From positions 124,001 through 188,000 of the forward strand of contig CAVWNR010000001.1 of the NCBI GenBank assembly GCA_963756525.1: a stretch of 64,000 nucleotides of DNA. The letters are read 5' to 3'. The notes under the pieces were generated by a model. The model saw only the letters and a list, made by a program, of their open reading frames with translations, was not told the origin of the DNA and did no database searches. Source of the DNA: CAVWNR01 sp963756525. Lineage in GTDB: Bacteria > Actinomycetota > Actinomycetes > Mycobacteriales > Jatrophihabitantaceae. The position numbers and the translations under genes were made by a program. Shown in pieces: positions 45,092-52,763 of this stretch. Every line of letters begins with the position of its first letter. Position 1 is the stretch's first letter.

Positions 45092-46016
45092 TCCGGTCGA
45101 GCTCGGCTAGATCCTCGCGACCAGGGCGCCACTGACCGGCGGCGACGTTGGCTGCCACCTGCTCCGGCGATGTCGCGCCGGCGATCACCGAGGAGACGCA
45201 CGGCTTCGCGGCGAGGCCGCCCACCGCGACGTCGAGCAGGGTGACGCCGCGGTCAGCGGCGAACGCCAAAAGCCGGTCGAGCGCGTCGAACGCCGGGTCC
45301 GTGAGCAGCGACTCGCGCCCCACCAGCCGGCTGCCGGGCGGCGGCGGGGCGTCGCGCCGGTACTTGCCGGTCAGCAGGCCGTTCGCCAGCGGGTAGTACG
45401 GCAGCAGCCCGATCCGGTAGTGCTCCAGCGCCGGCAGCAGGTCGGCCTCCGCGCGCCGTTCGAGCAGGTTGTACTCGTTCTGCGCGCTCACGAACCGCTC
45501 GAACCCACGGCTGCGCGCCGTCCACTCGGCGTCAGCGACCTGCCATCCGGCGAAGTTGGACGAACCGAGGTAGCGCACCTTGCCCTCGCGCACCAAGTCG
45601 TCCAACGTCGCGAGCGTTTCATCGATCCGCGTTCCCGGGTCGGGACGATGCAGCTGGTACAGGTCGATCCACTCCGTGCGCAGCCGCCGCAGCGACGAGT
45701 CGACCGCGCGGCGAATGTAGCGGCGCGAACCACGCGCACCCCAGTCCTCGCCGTTGTCGTTGCCGCGCCGCCGCACGTCGCTGCCGAACTTCGTCGCGAT
45801 GATCACGTCGTCGCGGCGCCCCTCGAGCGCGGCGCCGAGCCGCTCCTCCGACGCGCCGTAGGAGTCGGCCGTGTCGAACAGCGTGATCCCCGCGTCGAGC
45901 GCGGCGTGCACGACCGCGCGGCTCTGCCCGGCGTCGAGCTTCATCCCGAAGTTGTTGGTGCCCAGCCCGACGACGGACACCACCAGCCCGGAGTCGCCCA
46001 GGTGCCGGAACTCCAT
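45069..46016 (-). CDS. Aldo/keto reductase
   Basis: 315 residues from ATG 46016 (AGGGTGG five bases upstream; GTG 46025 possible). The TIM-barrel signature has the catalytic set: Asp and Tyr in FDTADSYGASEERLG (about 48-62), Lys in IATKFG, His in LYQLHRPDPG. NADP-binding residues are near IAGATSPEQVAANVAA. The substrate is unknown. Overlaps the 3' end of the L,D-transpeptidase gene by 23 bases. Confidence 0.9.
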   Translation of the reverse strand: MEFRHLGDSGLVVSVVGLGTNNFGMKLDAGQSRAVVHAALDAGITLFDTADSYGASEERLGAALEGRRDDVIIATKFGSDVRRRGNDNGEDWGARGSRRYIRRAVDSSLRRLRTEWIDLYQLHRPDPGTRIDETLATLDDLVREGKVRYLGSSNFAGWQVADAEWTARSRGFERFVSAQNEYNLLERRAEADLLPALEHYRIGLLPYYPLANGLLTGKYRRDAPPPPGSRLVGRESLLTDPAFDALDRLLAFAADRGVTLLDVAVGGLAAKPCVSSVIAGATSPEQVAANVAAGQWRPGREDLAELDRITKPTAG

Positions 46017-46076
46017 GGCGGCCACCCTACGACCGGAGGCGCCCTTCGAGGTGCCGCCTCGACGCGCGCCTGCCCG

Positions 46077-46131
46077 ATTGTTGATCTAGGGGTTGTGGCT
46101 GAATAGCAGCCACAACCCCTAGATCAACAAT
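46077..46131 (-). terminator. Perfect 25-bp inverted repeat downstream of pntB
   Basis: Arms 46077-46101 and 46107-46131 are exactly complementary around AATAG; an arm reads ATTGTTGATCTAGGGGTTGT and continues GGCTG. It lies 24 bases after the pntB stop in the direction of pntB transcription. It resembles the aroQ element (GTTGATCT and TTGTGG shared). Confidence 0.75.
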
Positions 46132-46155
46132 GGCAGTGCGCAACTGCCCGGCGTG

Positions 46156-47556
46156 TCAACCGACCAGGGTCTTCGTCGCGCCGACCAGCTCGGCGAGGCC
46201 CTTCTTGGCGTCGCTGAAGAACATGCTCGTTTTCGGGTCGGTGTAGAGGTCGTTGTCGATGCCGGCGTAGCCCGAAGCCATCGACCGCTTCACGACGATG
46301 ATCGACTTGGCGTGGTCGACGTTGAGGATCGGCATGCCCGACACCGCATTCCCCGGCCGGCGCGCCGCCGGGTTGGTGACGTCGTTGGCGCCCACCACCA
46401 GCGCCACGTCGGCGCGCTCGAACTCCGGATTGATCTCGTCCATCTCCTTGAGCTGGTCGTAGGGCACGTTCGCCTCGGCGAGCAGCACGTTCATGTGCCC
46501 GGGCATCCGGCCGGCGACCGGGTGAATCGCGTACGAGACCTCGATGCCGCGCTCCTCCAGCAGTGCCGCCAGCTCGCGGATCTCGTGCTGCGCCTGGGCG
46601 GCGGCCAGCCCGTACCCCGGCACGACGATCACCTTCTGCGCATACGCGAGCTGCAGCGCGGCGTCGTCGACGGCGATCGAGCGCACCGTTCCGCCGCCCG
46701 GGCCGGCCTCGACCACGGCCGAGCCGCCGGTGCCGAACCCGCCGGCGATGATGTTGACGATCGACCGGTTCATGGCGTCGGCCATCAGCTTGGTCAGGAT
46801 GCTGCCGGATGCGCCGACGAGGGCGCCGGCAATGGTCAGGATCGGGTTGCCGAGCACGAAGCCGGCCATCGCCACCGCGGTGCCGGTAAACGCGTTCAGC
46901 AGCGAGATCACGACGGGCATGTCGGCGCCGCCGATGGGCAACACCATGAAGATGCCGAACCCGAGCGAGACGATCGCGACGCCCGCGAGCACGCCGACGT
47001 TGTGTGCGCCGGCGATCACCCAGCCGCCGCCGGCAGCCGCGGCGGCGATCACGATGCTGGACGCGGCACGGGCGCCCGGGAAGGTCACCGGCCTGCTCAG
47101 GTAGCCCTGCAGCTTGGCCGCGGCAAGCAGCGACCCGGAGAACGTCGTGCAACCGATGACGATGTCGAGCACGGTCGCGGTGGCGGTACCGGCGGGCTGA
47201 TGCGGGTTCTGGTTGTAGTCCGCGATCGCGATCAGCGCGGCCGCGCCGCCGCCGACGGCGTTGAACAGGCTGACCAGCTGCGGCATGGCGGTCATCGCGA
47301 TCCGACGCGCCGAAAAGAGCCCCGCCGCGGCGCCCACCAGCGAGCCGACGATCAGCACCACCCAGCGGGTCGAGTTCATCGTCCCACCGTGTGCCACGTC
47401 GGCCAGCACCGCGCAGATCGCGACGATCATGCCGGCCGCGGAGACCAGGTTGCCCCGCCGGGCCGTCGCGGGGGAGTTCATGAGGTGCAGGCCGAGGACG
47501 AAGCAGACCGCCCCGGCGAGGGAGAAGAACCGGACCCCCTGCTCGAACCCGCTCAT
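46156..47556 (-). CDS. pntB: NAD(P) transhydrogenase subunit beta
   Basis: 466 residues. About nine membrane helices occupy the first 270 residues (e.g. VVISLLNAFTGTAVAMAGFVLGNPILTIAGALVGASG), followed by the NADP-binding domain III with VIVVPGYGLAAAQAQH, VAGRMPGHMNVLLAEA, VGANDVTNPAAR and VVKRSMASGYAGIDN. With PntA it couples proton influx to hydride transfer from NADH to NADP. ATG overlaps the pntAb stop. Third gene of the pnt operon. Confidence 0.95.
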   Translation of the reverse strand: MSGFEQGVRFFSLAGAVCFVLGLHLMNSPATARRGNLVSAAGMIVAICAVLADVAHGGTMNSTRWVVLIVGSLVGAAAGLFSARRIAMTAMPQLVSLFNAVGGGAAALIAIADYNQNPHQPAGTATATVLDIVIGCTTFSGSLLAAAKLQGYLSRPVTFPGARAASSIVIAAAAAGGGWVIAGAHNVGVLAGVAIVSLGFGIFMVLPIGGADMPVVISLLNAFTGTAVAMAGFVLGNPILTIAGALVGASGSILTKLMADAMNRSIVNIIAGGFGTGGSAVVEAGPGGGTVRSIAVDDAALQLAYAQKVIVVPGYGLAAAQAQHEIRELAALLEERGIEVSYAIHPVAGRMPGHMNVLLAEANVPYDQLKEMDEINPEFERADVALVVGANDVTNPAARRPGNAVSGMPILNVDHAKSIIVVKRSMASGYAGIDNDLYTDPKTSMFFSDAKKGLAELVGATKTLVG

Positions 47557-47864
47557 CCTCGCTCGTCCTTGCGGGCCGGCATCGGGCGCTTCTTGAACAT
47601 CTGCAGCATCCGGTCGGTCACCACATAGCCGCCGACGACGTTGGCGGCCGCGAACGCCGCCGCAATGAACATCAGCACGTACCCCACGACGCCCTGCACA
47701 TAGCTCGCCAGCACGATCACGCCGACCAGCACGACACCGTGGATGGAGTTCGCGCCGGACATCAGCGGGGTGTGCAGCGTCGCGGGCACCTTGCTGATCA
47801 CCTCGAAGCCGACCAGCAGGGCGAGGACGAAGATGGTGATGTCACCGACGAACGAGCCGGTCAT
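47553..47864 (-). CDS. pntAb: NAD(P) transhydrogenase subunit alpha 2 (membrane part)
   Basis: 103 residues with three membrane helices and the family start FVLALLVGFEVISKVPATLHTPLMSGANSIHG. It is the membrane half of the alpha subunit, encoded separately from the soluble domain as in many actinobacteria and alphaproteobacteria. It overlaps pntB (ATGA) and is preceded by a 19-codon linking frame. Confidence 0.94.
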   Translation of the reverse strand: MTGSFVGDITIFVLALLVGFEVISKVPATLHTPLMSGANSIHGVVLVGVIVLASYVQGVVGYVLMFIAAAFAAANVVGGYVVTDRMLQMFKKRPMPARKDERG

Positions 47865-47920
47865 GCGGGGCCCCCGCGAAATCGCGGAGCGTGAGCGGAG
47901 CGATTTTGTGCGGTGCTCAT
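47861..47920 (-). CDS. 19-codon linking reading frame between pntAa and pntAb
   Basis: ATG at 47920 overlaps the pntAa stop (ATGA) and the TGA at 47863-47861 overlaps the pntAb start (ATGA). It encodes MSTAQNRSAHAPRFRGGPA. It has no recognisable domain and contains a repeat-like segment (CGCTCCGCTCACGCTCCGCG) also seen in part before coaBC. A ribosome could pass through it from pntAa to pntAb, so its value may lie in translational coupling rather than in the peptide. Whether it is translated is unknown. Confidence 0.4.
   Translation of the reverse strand: MSTAQNRSAHAPRFRGGPA
47866..47907 (-). repeat. Intergenic repeat unit A (GCTCCGC...GATTTCGCGG)
   Basis: Read on the minus strand, GCTCCGCTCACGCTCCGCGA followed by TTTCGCGG is closely similar to the 50100-50133 segment before coaBC. 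AAATCGC and GCGATTT within it can also form a 7-bp stem. Repeat status rests on two copies in the window. Confidence 0.45.
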
Positions 47921-49077
47921 GACGAAGACTCCTCGGCGAGCAGGGCGGCGGTGGCGGCCTGAACCACCTTGCCGCCGTGGGTGATCAGGACGCCGGCGGC
48001 GATCTCGTCGCCTTCGGCGAGCAGCTCGTCGATGCGCAGCTTGCCGTCGCCCAACAGGTGCAGCAGCAGCGCGCTGATATTGCGTGCGTAGGTGTTCGAC
48101 GCAGAGGTCGCCATCAGCGACGGGAGATTCCCCGCGCCGATCACCGTGACGCCGTTGTCGGTGACCGTCGTGGCTGCCGGCCGGGACACCTCGACGTTGC
48201 CGCCGAGCTCGCTCGCCGCCATGTCGACGATGACCGAGCCGGCGCGCATCCGCTTCACCGCCTCGGCGGTGACCATGAGCGGCGGGCGCCGCCCCGGCAC
48301 CTGCGCGGTGGTGATGACGACGTCGTGCTTGACGATGTGGTCGGTGAGCTCGGCCTGCTGCGCCGCCTGCTCCTCCGCGGTGAGCGCCCTGGCGTATCCG
48401 CCCTCCCCGGCGGCGTCGGTGACCGACCTCAGCTCGATGAACTGCGCGCCCAGCGACTTCGCCTCCTCGCGGGTGTTGGGGCGAACGTCGTACGCACGCA
48501 CGATCGCGCCGAGCCGTTTGGCCGTCCCGATCGCTTGCAAGCCGGCGACACCGATGCCGAGCACCAGCACCTCCGCCGGCTTGGACGTCCCCGCGGCGGT
48601 GATCAGCATCGGGAAGAAGCGGTCGAACCGGTCGGCGGCCAGCAATACGGCCTTGTAGCCGGCGACATTCGCCTGCGAGGAGAGAGCATCCATGCCCTGC
48701 GCCCGGGTGAGCGTGCGCGGCAGCGCGTCCAAGCTGACCGCGGTGACCCCGCCGTCGGCAAGGCGGCGCATCAACTGCGGCTGCAGCAACGGCGCCAGCA
48801 GGCCGATCACCGTCTGGCCGTTGCGCAGCCGATCGACGTCGGGGAGGCCGACCGAGACGAGCACGTCGGCGTCGCCGTAGAGCTGCGCTGTGTCGACCAC
48901 GGACGCGCCGGCCTGCGCGTACTGCTCGTCGGCGCACCAGGCAGCCTCGCCCGCGCCCGACTCGACGAGCACCTCTGTCCCCGCGCTCGCGAGCCGGGGG
49001 ACCGTGTCCGGAGTCACGGCGACGCGACGCTCGCCGTCGGCCGTCTCGCGGACGACACCGACCCGCAGCGCTGTCAT
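47917..49077 (-). CDS. pntAa: NAD(P) transhydrogenase subunit alpha 1 (soluble NAD-binding part)
   Basis: 386 residues. Starts LRVGVVRETADGERRVAVTPDTV, the alanine-dehydrogenase/PNT N-terminal domain; the NAD-binding fold is VLVLGIGVAGLQAIGTAKRLGA (about 170-191), followed by RAYDVRPNTREEAKSLGAQFIE. GGAGG (minus strand, 49090-49086) is eight bases before the ATG and TAGGGT at 49119-49114 is a likely -10. First gene of the pnt operon, divergent from gmk. Confidence 0.94.
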   Translation of the reverse strand: MTALRVGVVRETADGERRVAVTPDTVPRLASAGTEVLVESGAGEAAWCADEQYAQAGASVVDTAQLYGDADVLVSVGLPDVDRLRNGQTVIGLLAPLLQPQLMRRLADGGVTAVSLDALPRTLTRAQGMDALSSQANVAGYKAVLLAADRFDRFFPMLITAAGTSKPAEVLVLGIGVAGLQAIGTAKRLGAIVRAYDVRPNTREEAKSLGAQFIELRSVTDAAGEGGYARALTAEEQAAQQAELTDHIVKHDVVITTAQVPGRRPPLMVTAEAVKRMRAGSVIVDMAASELGGNVEVSRPAATTVTDNGVTVIGAGNLPSLMATSASNTYARNISALLLHLLGDGKLRIDELLAEGDEIAAGVLITHGGKVVQAATAALLAEESSS

Positions 49078-49113
49078 CGTCGCGTCCTCCGCTCGCTTCC
49101 TTCGATCAGCCGA

Positions 49114-49119
49114 ACCCTA
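49114..49119 (-). promoter_or_regulatory. Possible -10 box of the pnt operon
   Basis: Minus-strand TAGGGT, 36 bases before the pntAa ATG, with GGAGG in the implied leader. Confidence 0.4.
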
Positions 49120-49210
49120 GTGTCAGGCTCGCCGTGCGGCGCAGTGGCCGAGGCCACAGTCCTATCACGCGTCACCGTGCACGGTCGGGCCGCCGAGAGC
49201 GCGGTGCCGG

Positions 49211-49216
49211 TAGGTT
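49211..49216 (+). promoter_or_regulatory. -10 box for leaderless gmk
   Basis: TAGGTT ends seven bases before the gmk ATG; no Shine-Dalgarno is seen. The 146-base region 49078-49223 thus holds two divergent promoters. Confidence 0.45.
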
Positions 49217-49223
49217 CGCCGTC

Positions 49224-49787
49224 ATGCCCGCCGCTCGGCTGACCGTCCTCTCCGGGCCGTCGGGCGTGGGGAAGGGCACGGTCGTCGCTGCCGTGCGGCA
49301 GATGTACCCGCACGTGTGGGTATCGGTGTCGTGCACCACCCGCCCGCCACGGCCGGGGGAGACCGAAGGCGTCGAGTACCACTTCGTGGACCGGGCGGAG
49401 TTCGCCCGGATGGTCGAGGCCGGCGAACTGCTCGAACACGCCGAGTTCGCCGGGAATCTATACGGCACGCCCCGGGCTCCGGTGCTGGCCCGCCTCGCCG
49501 ACGGCGTGCCGACCTTGTTGGAGATCGAGCTGCAGGGCGCCCGGCAGGTGCGGGCGCGGATGCCGGAGGCGCAGTTCGTCTTCCTCGCCCCGCCGTCCTG
49601 GGACGAGCTGGAACGGCGCCTGGCCGACCGGGCGACCGAGCCGCGGGCGGTCATCGACCAGCGGCTGGCCCGCGCGCGGCTGGAGATGTCGGCGACGGGC
49701 GAGTTCGACGCGGTGATCGTCAACGAAGACGTCCGGCACGCGGCCGCACAGTTGGTAGAATTGATCGAGGCCGTCTGCCCGCGCTAG
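49224..49787 (+). CDS. gmk: Guanylate kinase
   Basis: 187 residues. P-loop LSGPSGVGKGTVV (about 8-20), GMP-binding SVSCTTRPPRPGETEGVEYHFV (about 33-54), GNLYGTPR and LLEIELQGARQVR. It phosphorylates GMP to GDP. Start ATG 49224 appears leaderless behind TAGGTT. In typical actinobacteria mihF lies immediately upstream; here the neighbour is the divergent pnt operon. Confidence 0.96.
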   Translation: MPAARLTVLSGPSGVGKGTVVAAVRQMYPHVWVSVSCTTRPPRPGETEGVEYHFVDRAEFARMVEAGELLEHAEFAGNLYGTPRAPVLARLADGVPTLLEIELQGARQVRARMPEAQFVFLAPPSWDELERRLADRATEPRAVIDQRLARARLEMSATGEFDAVIVNEDVRHAAAQLVELIEAVCPR

Positions 49788-49838
49788 CGCGGGGATCGGA
49801 ACGGTCCGCCACCGACGTCGAGTGCAGAAGGCCGAGCC

Positions 49839-50099
49839 GTGTCCGCAAGCCTGTCCGCCCCTGAGGGGATCACCAACCCGCCGATCGACGAGCTGCTCGA
49901 GCGCACTCAGTCCAAGTACGCGCTCGTCATCATCGCCGCGAAGCGGGCGCGTCAGATCAACGCCTATTACAGCCAGCTCGGGGAGGGCCTGCTCGAGTAC
50001 GTCGGCCCGCTGGTCGAGACCGCCCCGCAGGAGAAGCCGCTCTCGATCGCGCTCCGCGAGGTCAACGCCGACCTGATCGAATGGAAGTCGGCTGAATAA
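49839..50099 (+). CDS. rpoZ: RNA polymerase omega subunit
   Basis: 86 residues from GTG 49839. The conserved core is NPPIDELLERTQSKYALVIIAAKRARQINAYY (about 12-43), continuing EKPLSIALREVNADLIEW. The gene always follows gmk in actinobacteria. The stop TAA is the only ochre stop among the housekeeping genes of this stretch. Confidence 0.95.
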   Translation: MSASLSAPEGITNPPIDELLERTQSKYALVIIAAKRARQINAYYSQLGEGLLEYVGPLVETAPQEKPLSIALREVNADLIEWKSAE

Positions 50100-50133
50100 G
50101 TGCGCTCCGCACGGATCGCGACTTCGCGGTAGG
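50100..50133 (+). repeat. Intergenic repeat-like segment before coaBC
   Basis: The rpoZ-coaBC gap holds GTGCGCTCCGCACGGATCGC followed by GACTTCGCGG. It resembles the pntAa-pntAb linker (GCTCCGCTCACG...GCGATTTCGCGG) and also contains a small hairpin GTGCG/CGCAC. Confidence 0.4.
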
Positions 50134-50141
50134 CGGCCGCA

Positions 50142-51362
50142 GTGATCGTTGTGGGCGTCGCGGGAGGCATTGCCGCGTACAAGGTCGCCGAGCTGGTGCG
50201 GCGGCTGACCGAGGCGGGGCACGAGGTCATCGTGGTGCCCACCGAGGCGGCGCTGCGCTTCGTCGGCGAGGCCACCTGGGCGGCACTCTCCCACCGGTCG
50301 GTCGTCTCCGACGTGTGGACCGGCGTGGCGGACGTGCCGCACGTCCGGCTGGGCCGCGACGCCGACCTCGTAGTCGTCGCGCCGGCGACCGCCGACCTGC
50401 TTGCCCGTGCGGCTCACGGCCTGGCCGACGACCTGCTCACCAACACGCTGCTGACCGCCCGCTGCCCCGTGCTCTACGCGCCCGCCATGCACACCGAGAT
50501 GTGGGAGCACCCGGCTACGAGAGCGAACGTGGCGACGTTGCGGGACCGAGGCGCAGCGGTACTCGAGCCCGCCGTGGGTCGGCTCACCGGCGCGGACAGC
50601 GGCAAGGGCCGGCTCCCTGAACCGGACGAGCTGGCGCGGCTGGCCGAGCTGCTGCTGCTCCGCTCGGATGCCCTGCCACCCGACCTGGTCGGGCGCCACG
50701 TCGTCGTGAGCGCCGGCGGAACGCGAGAGCCGCTGGATCCGGTGCGGTTCCTGGGCAACGCCTCCTCCGGCCGGCAGGGGTACGCGCTGGCGTCGGTCGC
50801 CGCGGCCCGTGGGGCGCGGGCCACGCTGGTGGCCGCCAACGTCGAGCTGCCCGACCCGGCCGGCACGGACGTCGTGCCGGTCGGCAGCACGGCCGAGCTG
50901 CGCGACGCGGTGCACAAGGCCGCGGCCGACGCCGACATCGTGGTGATGGCCGCCGCTGTCGCCGACTTCCGGCCGTCCGCGCCCGCGACCAGCAAGATCA
51001 AGAAGTCGGAGCGTGCCCCGGAGCCGGTCGCGCTGGAACGCAACCCCGACGTGCTGGCCGAGCTGGTCGCGAGCCGCCGGCCGGGTCAAGTGCTGGTCGG
51101 CTTCGCCGCCGAGACGGGCGACGATTCGGGGGACGTGCTCGCCCACGGCCGGGCCAAGCTCGCGGCCAAGGGCTGCGACCTGCTCGTCGTCAACGCGGTC
51201 GGCAGCGGCCGAGCCTTCGGCCGGCCCGACAACGCGGCGGTGATCCTCGCGGCGGACGGCACTGAGGTGCAGGTGCCGCTCGGACCGAAGGCGCTGCTCG
51301 CGGCCGCGGTGTGGGACGCGGCATCGGCCAGGCGCACCGGCCAGGAGCCCCACACCCGTTAA
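50142..51362 (+). CDS. coaBC: Bifunctional phosphopantothenoylcysteine decarboxylase/synthase CoaBC
   Basis: 406 residues. CoaC flavoprotein half: GVAGGIAAYKVAELVRRL (about 5-22), AALSHRSVVSD with the catalytic His, APAMHTEMW with the family Asn replaced by His-Thr, and a cysteine in the lid (TARCPVLYAPAMH). CoaB half begins VVVSAGGTREPLDPVRFLGN (about 186) with SSGRQGYALA and ends with AVILAADG. It carries out two steps of coenzyme A synthesis. GTG start; upstream is a short repeat-like segment. Confidence 0.94.
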   Translation: MIVVGVAGGIAAYKVAELVRRLTEAGHEVIVVPTEAALRFVGEATWAALSHRSVVSDVWTGVADVPHVRLGRDADLVVVAPATADLLARAAHGLADDLLTNTLLTARCPVLYAPAMHTEMWEHPATRANVATLRDRGAAVLEPAVGRLTGADSGKGRLPEPDELARLAELLLLRSDALPPDLVGRHVVVSAGGTREPLDPVRFLGNASSGRQGYALASVAAARGARATLVAANVELPDPAGTDVVPVGSTAELRDAVHKAAADADIVVMAAAVADFRPSAPATSKIKKSERAPEPVALERNPDVLAELVASRRPGQVLVGFAAETGDDSGDVLAHGRAKLAAKGCDLLVVNAVGSGRAFGRPDNAAVILAADGTEVQVPLGPKALLAAAVWDAASARRTGQEPHTR

Positions 51363-51365
51363 ACT
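51360..51365 (+). promoter_or_regulatory. Possible -10 box for metK
   Basis: TAAACT overlaps the coaBC stop TAA and predicts a start near 51372 with GGAG in a 29-base leader. No SAM riboswitch is visible in so short a leader. Confidence 0.4.
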
Positions 51366-51400
51366 CAGCCGACATCACGCACCCGACCACCGGAGAATCT

Positions 51401-52597
51401 GTGACCCGCCGTTTGTTCACGTCCGAGTCCGTCACCGAGGGGCATCCGGACAAGATCGCCGACCAGATCAGCGACTCGATCCTGGACGCCCTGCTGGCAC
51501 AGGACCCGAACAGCCGGGTCGCAGTCGAGACCCTGATCACCACCGGGCAGGTGCACGTCGCGGGTGAGGTCACCACCGACGCGTACGCCGACATTCCGAC
51601 GATCGTGCGCGAGCGGATCCTCGACATCGGTTACGACTCCTCGCGCAAGGGCTTCGACGGGGCCTCGTGCGGCGTCAACGTGGCGATCGGCGCCCAGTCG
51701 CCCGACATCGCCCAGGGTGTCGACAACGCCTACGAGGCGCGCACCGGCGAACGGGCCGACGATCCACTCGAGCGGCAGGGCGCCGGCGACCAGGGACTGA
51801 TGTTCGGCTTCGCCTGCGACGAGACCCCGGAGCTGATGCCGCTGCCCATCGCGCTCGCGCACCGGCTCGCCCAGCGGCTCTCGGCCGTACGCAAGGACGG
51901 CACGGTGCCCTACCTGCGTCCCGACGGCAAGACCCAGGTCACCATCGAGTACGTCGACGGCCGGCCGAACCGGTTGGACACCGTCGTCGTCTCCAGCCAG
52001 CACGCCGCCGACATCGACCTCGACACGCTGCTCAAGCCGGACGTCGCCGAGCATGTCATCGAGCCGGTCGTGGCCGAGCTCGGCATCGACATCGACGGCT
52101 ACCGGCTGCTGGTCAACCCGACCGGCCGGTTCGAGATCGGCGGCCCGATGGGCGACGCCGGCCTGACCGGGCGCAAGATCATCGTCGACACCTACGGCGG
52201 GTACGCGCGGCACGGGGGCGGCGCGTTCTCCGGCAAGGATCCGTCCAAGGTCGACCGCTCCGCCTGCTACGCCATGCGCTGGGTGGCCAAGAACGTCGTC
52301 GCCGCCAAGCTCGCCAGCAAGTGCGAGGTGCAGGTCGCCTATGCGATCGGCAAGGCCGAGCCAGTCGGGCTGTTCATCGAGACGTTCGGCACCGAGACCG
52401 CGGAGCCTGCCAAGATCTCCGAGGCGATCCTGTCCACGTTCGACCTCCGCCCGGCCGCGATCATCCGCGATCTAGACCTCAAGCGGCCGATCTACGCGCA
52501 GACCGCTGCCTATGGGCACTTCGGGCGCGAGCTGCCCGACTTCACCTGGGAACGCACGGACAAGGCCGAGCAGCTGGCCAAGCTGGTGCTGTACTAG
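51401..52597 (+). CDS. metK: S-adenosylmethionine synthetase
   Basis: 398 residues from GTG 51401 (GGAG six bases upstream). Signatures: TSESVTEGHPDKIADQISDS (about 6-25), GAGDQGLMFGFACDE (about 124-138), GGPMGDAGLTGRKIIVDTYGG and GGGAFSGKDPSKVDRSA, the P-loop-like segment. It makes SAM from methionine and ATP. Followed 12 bases later by a strong hairpin. Confidence 0.97.
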   Translation: MTRRLFTSESVTEGHPDKIADQISDSILDALLAQDPNSRVAVETLITTGQVHVAGEVTTDAYADIPTIVRERILDIGYDSSRKGFDGASCGVNVAIGAQSPDIAQGVDNAYEARTGERADDPLERQGAGDQGLMFGFACDETPELMPLPIALAHRLAQRLSAVRKDGTVPYLRPDGKTQVTIEYVDGRPNRLDTVVVSSQHAADIDLDTLLKPDVAEHVIEPVVAELGIDIDGYRLLVNPTGRFEIGGPMGDAGLTGRKIIVDTYGGYARHGGGAFSGKDPSKVDRSACYAMRWVAKNVVAAKLASKCEVQVAYAIGKAEPVGLFIETFGTETAEPAKISEAILSTFDLRPAAIIRDLDLKRPIYAQTAAYGHFGRELPDFTWERTDKAEQLAKLVLY

Positions 52598-52609
52598 TCC
52601 CCGGCTAGC

Positions 52610-52653
52610 GCGGCGCAGCGTCTCCACCGCTTCGGGTGGATCCGCTGCGCCGC
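52610..52653 (+). terminator. Hairpin terminator after metK
   Basis: GCGGCGCAGCG (52610-52620) and CGCTGCGCCGC (52643-52653) are perfectly complementary, with an inner TCCACC/GGGTGGA stem around GCTTC. It starts 12 bases after the stop TAG. Confidence 0.75.
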
Positions 52654-52689
52654 TTCGCGCCTGTCGGCGCGAGCCGCGTCGCGGCGCCG

Positions 52690-52715
52690 GGGCTCTTCGC
52701 GCGAGCGCTCATCGC
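52690..52715 (-). repeat. Copy of the ATGAGCGCTCGCGCGAA repeat between metK and priA
   Basis: On the minus strand the segment reads GCGATGAGCGCTCGCGCGAA then GAGCCC. Nearly the same sequence opens the linker frame at 61508, and a variant opens aroK at 28842. Here it is intergenic and not tied to a known gene start. Confidence 0.6.
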
Positions 52716-52763
52716 TTTTGCCGAGCGGTTATTGCGTCGGGGGGTGCTGGTAGGACTTAGCCC

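Noticed and set aside
51363..51400. SAM riboswitch before metK
   Set aside because: The gap is 38 bases and unstructured.
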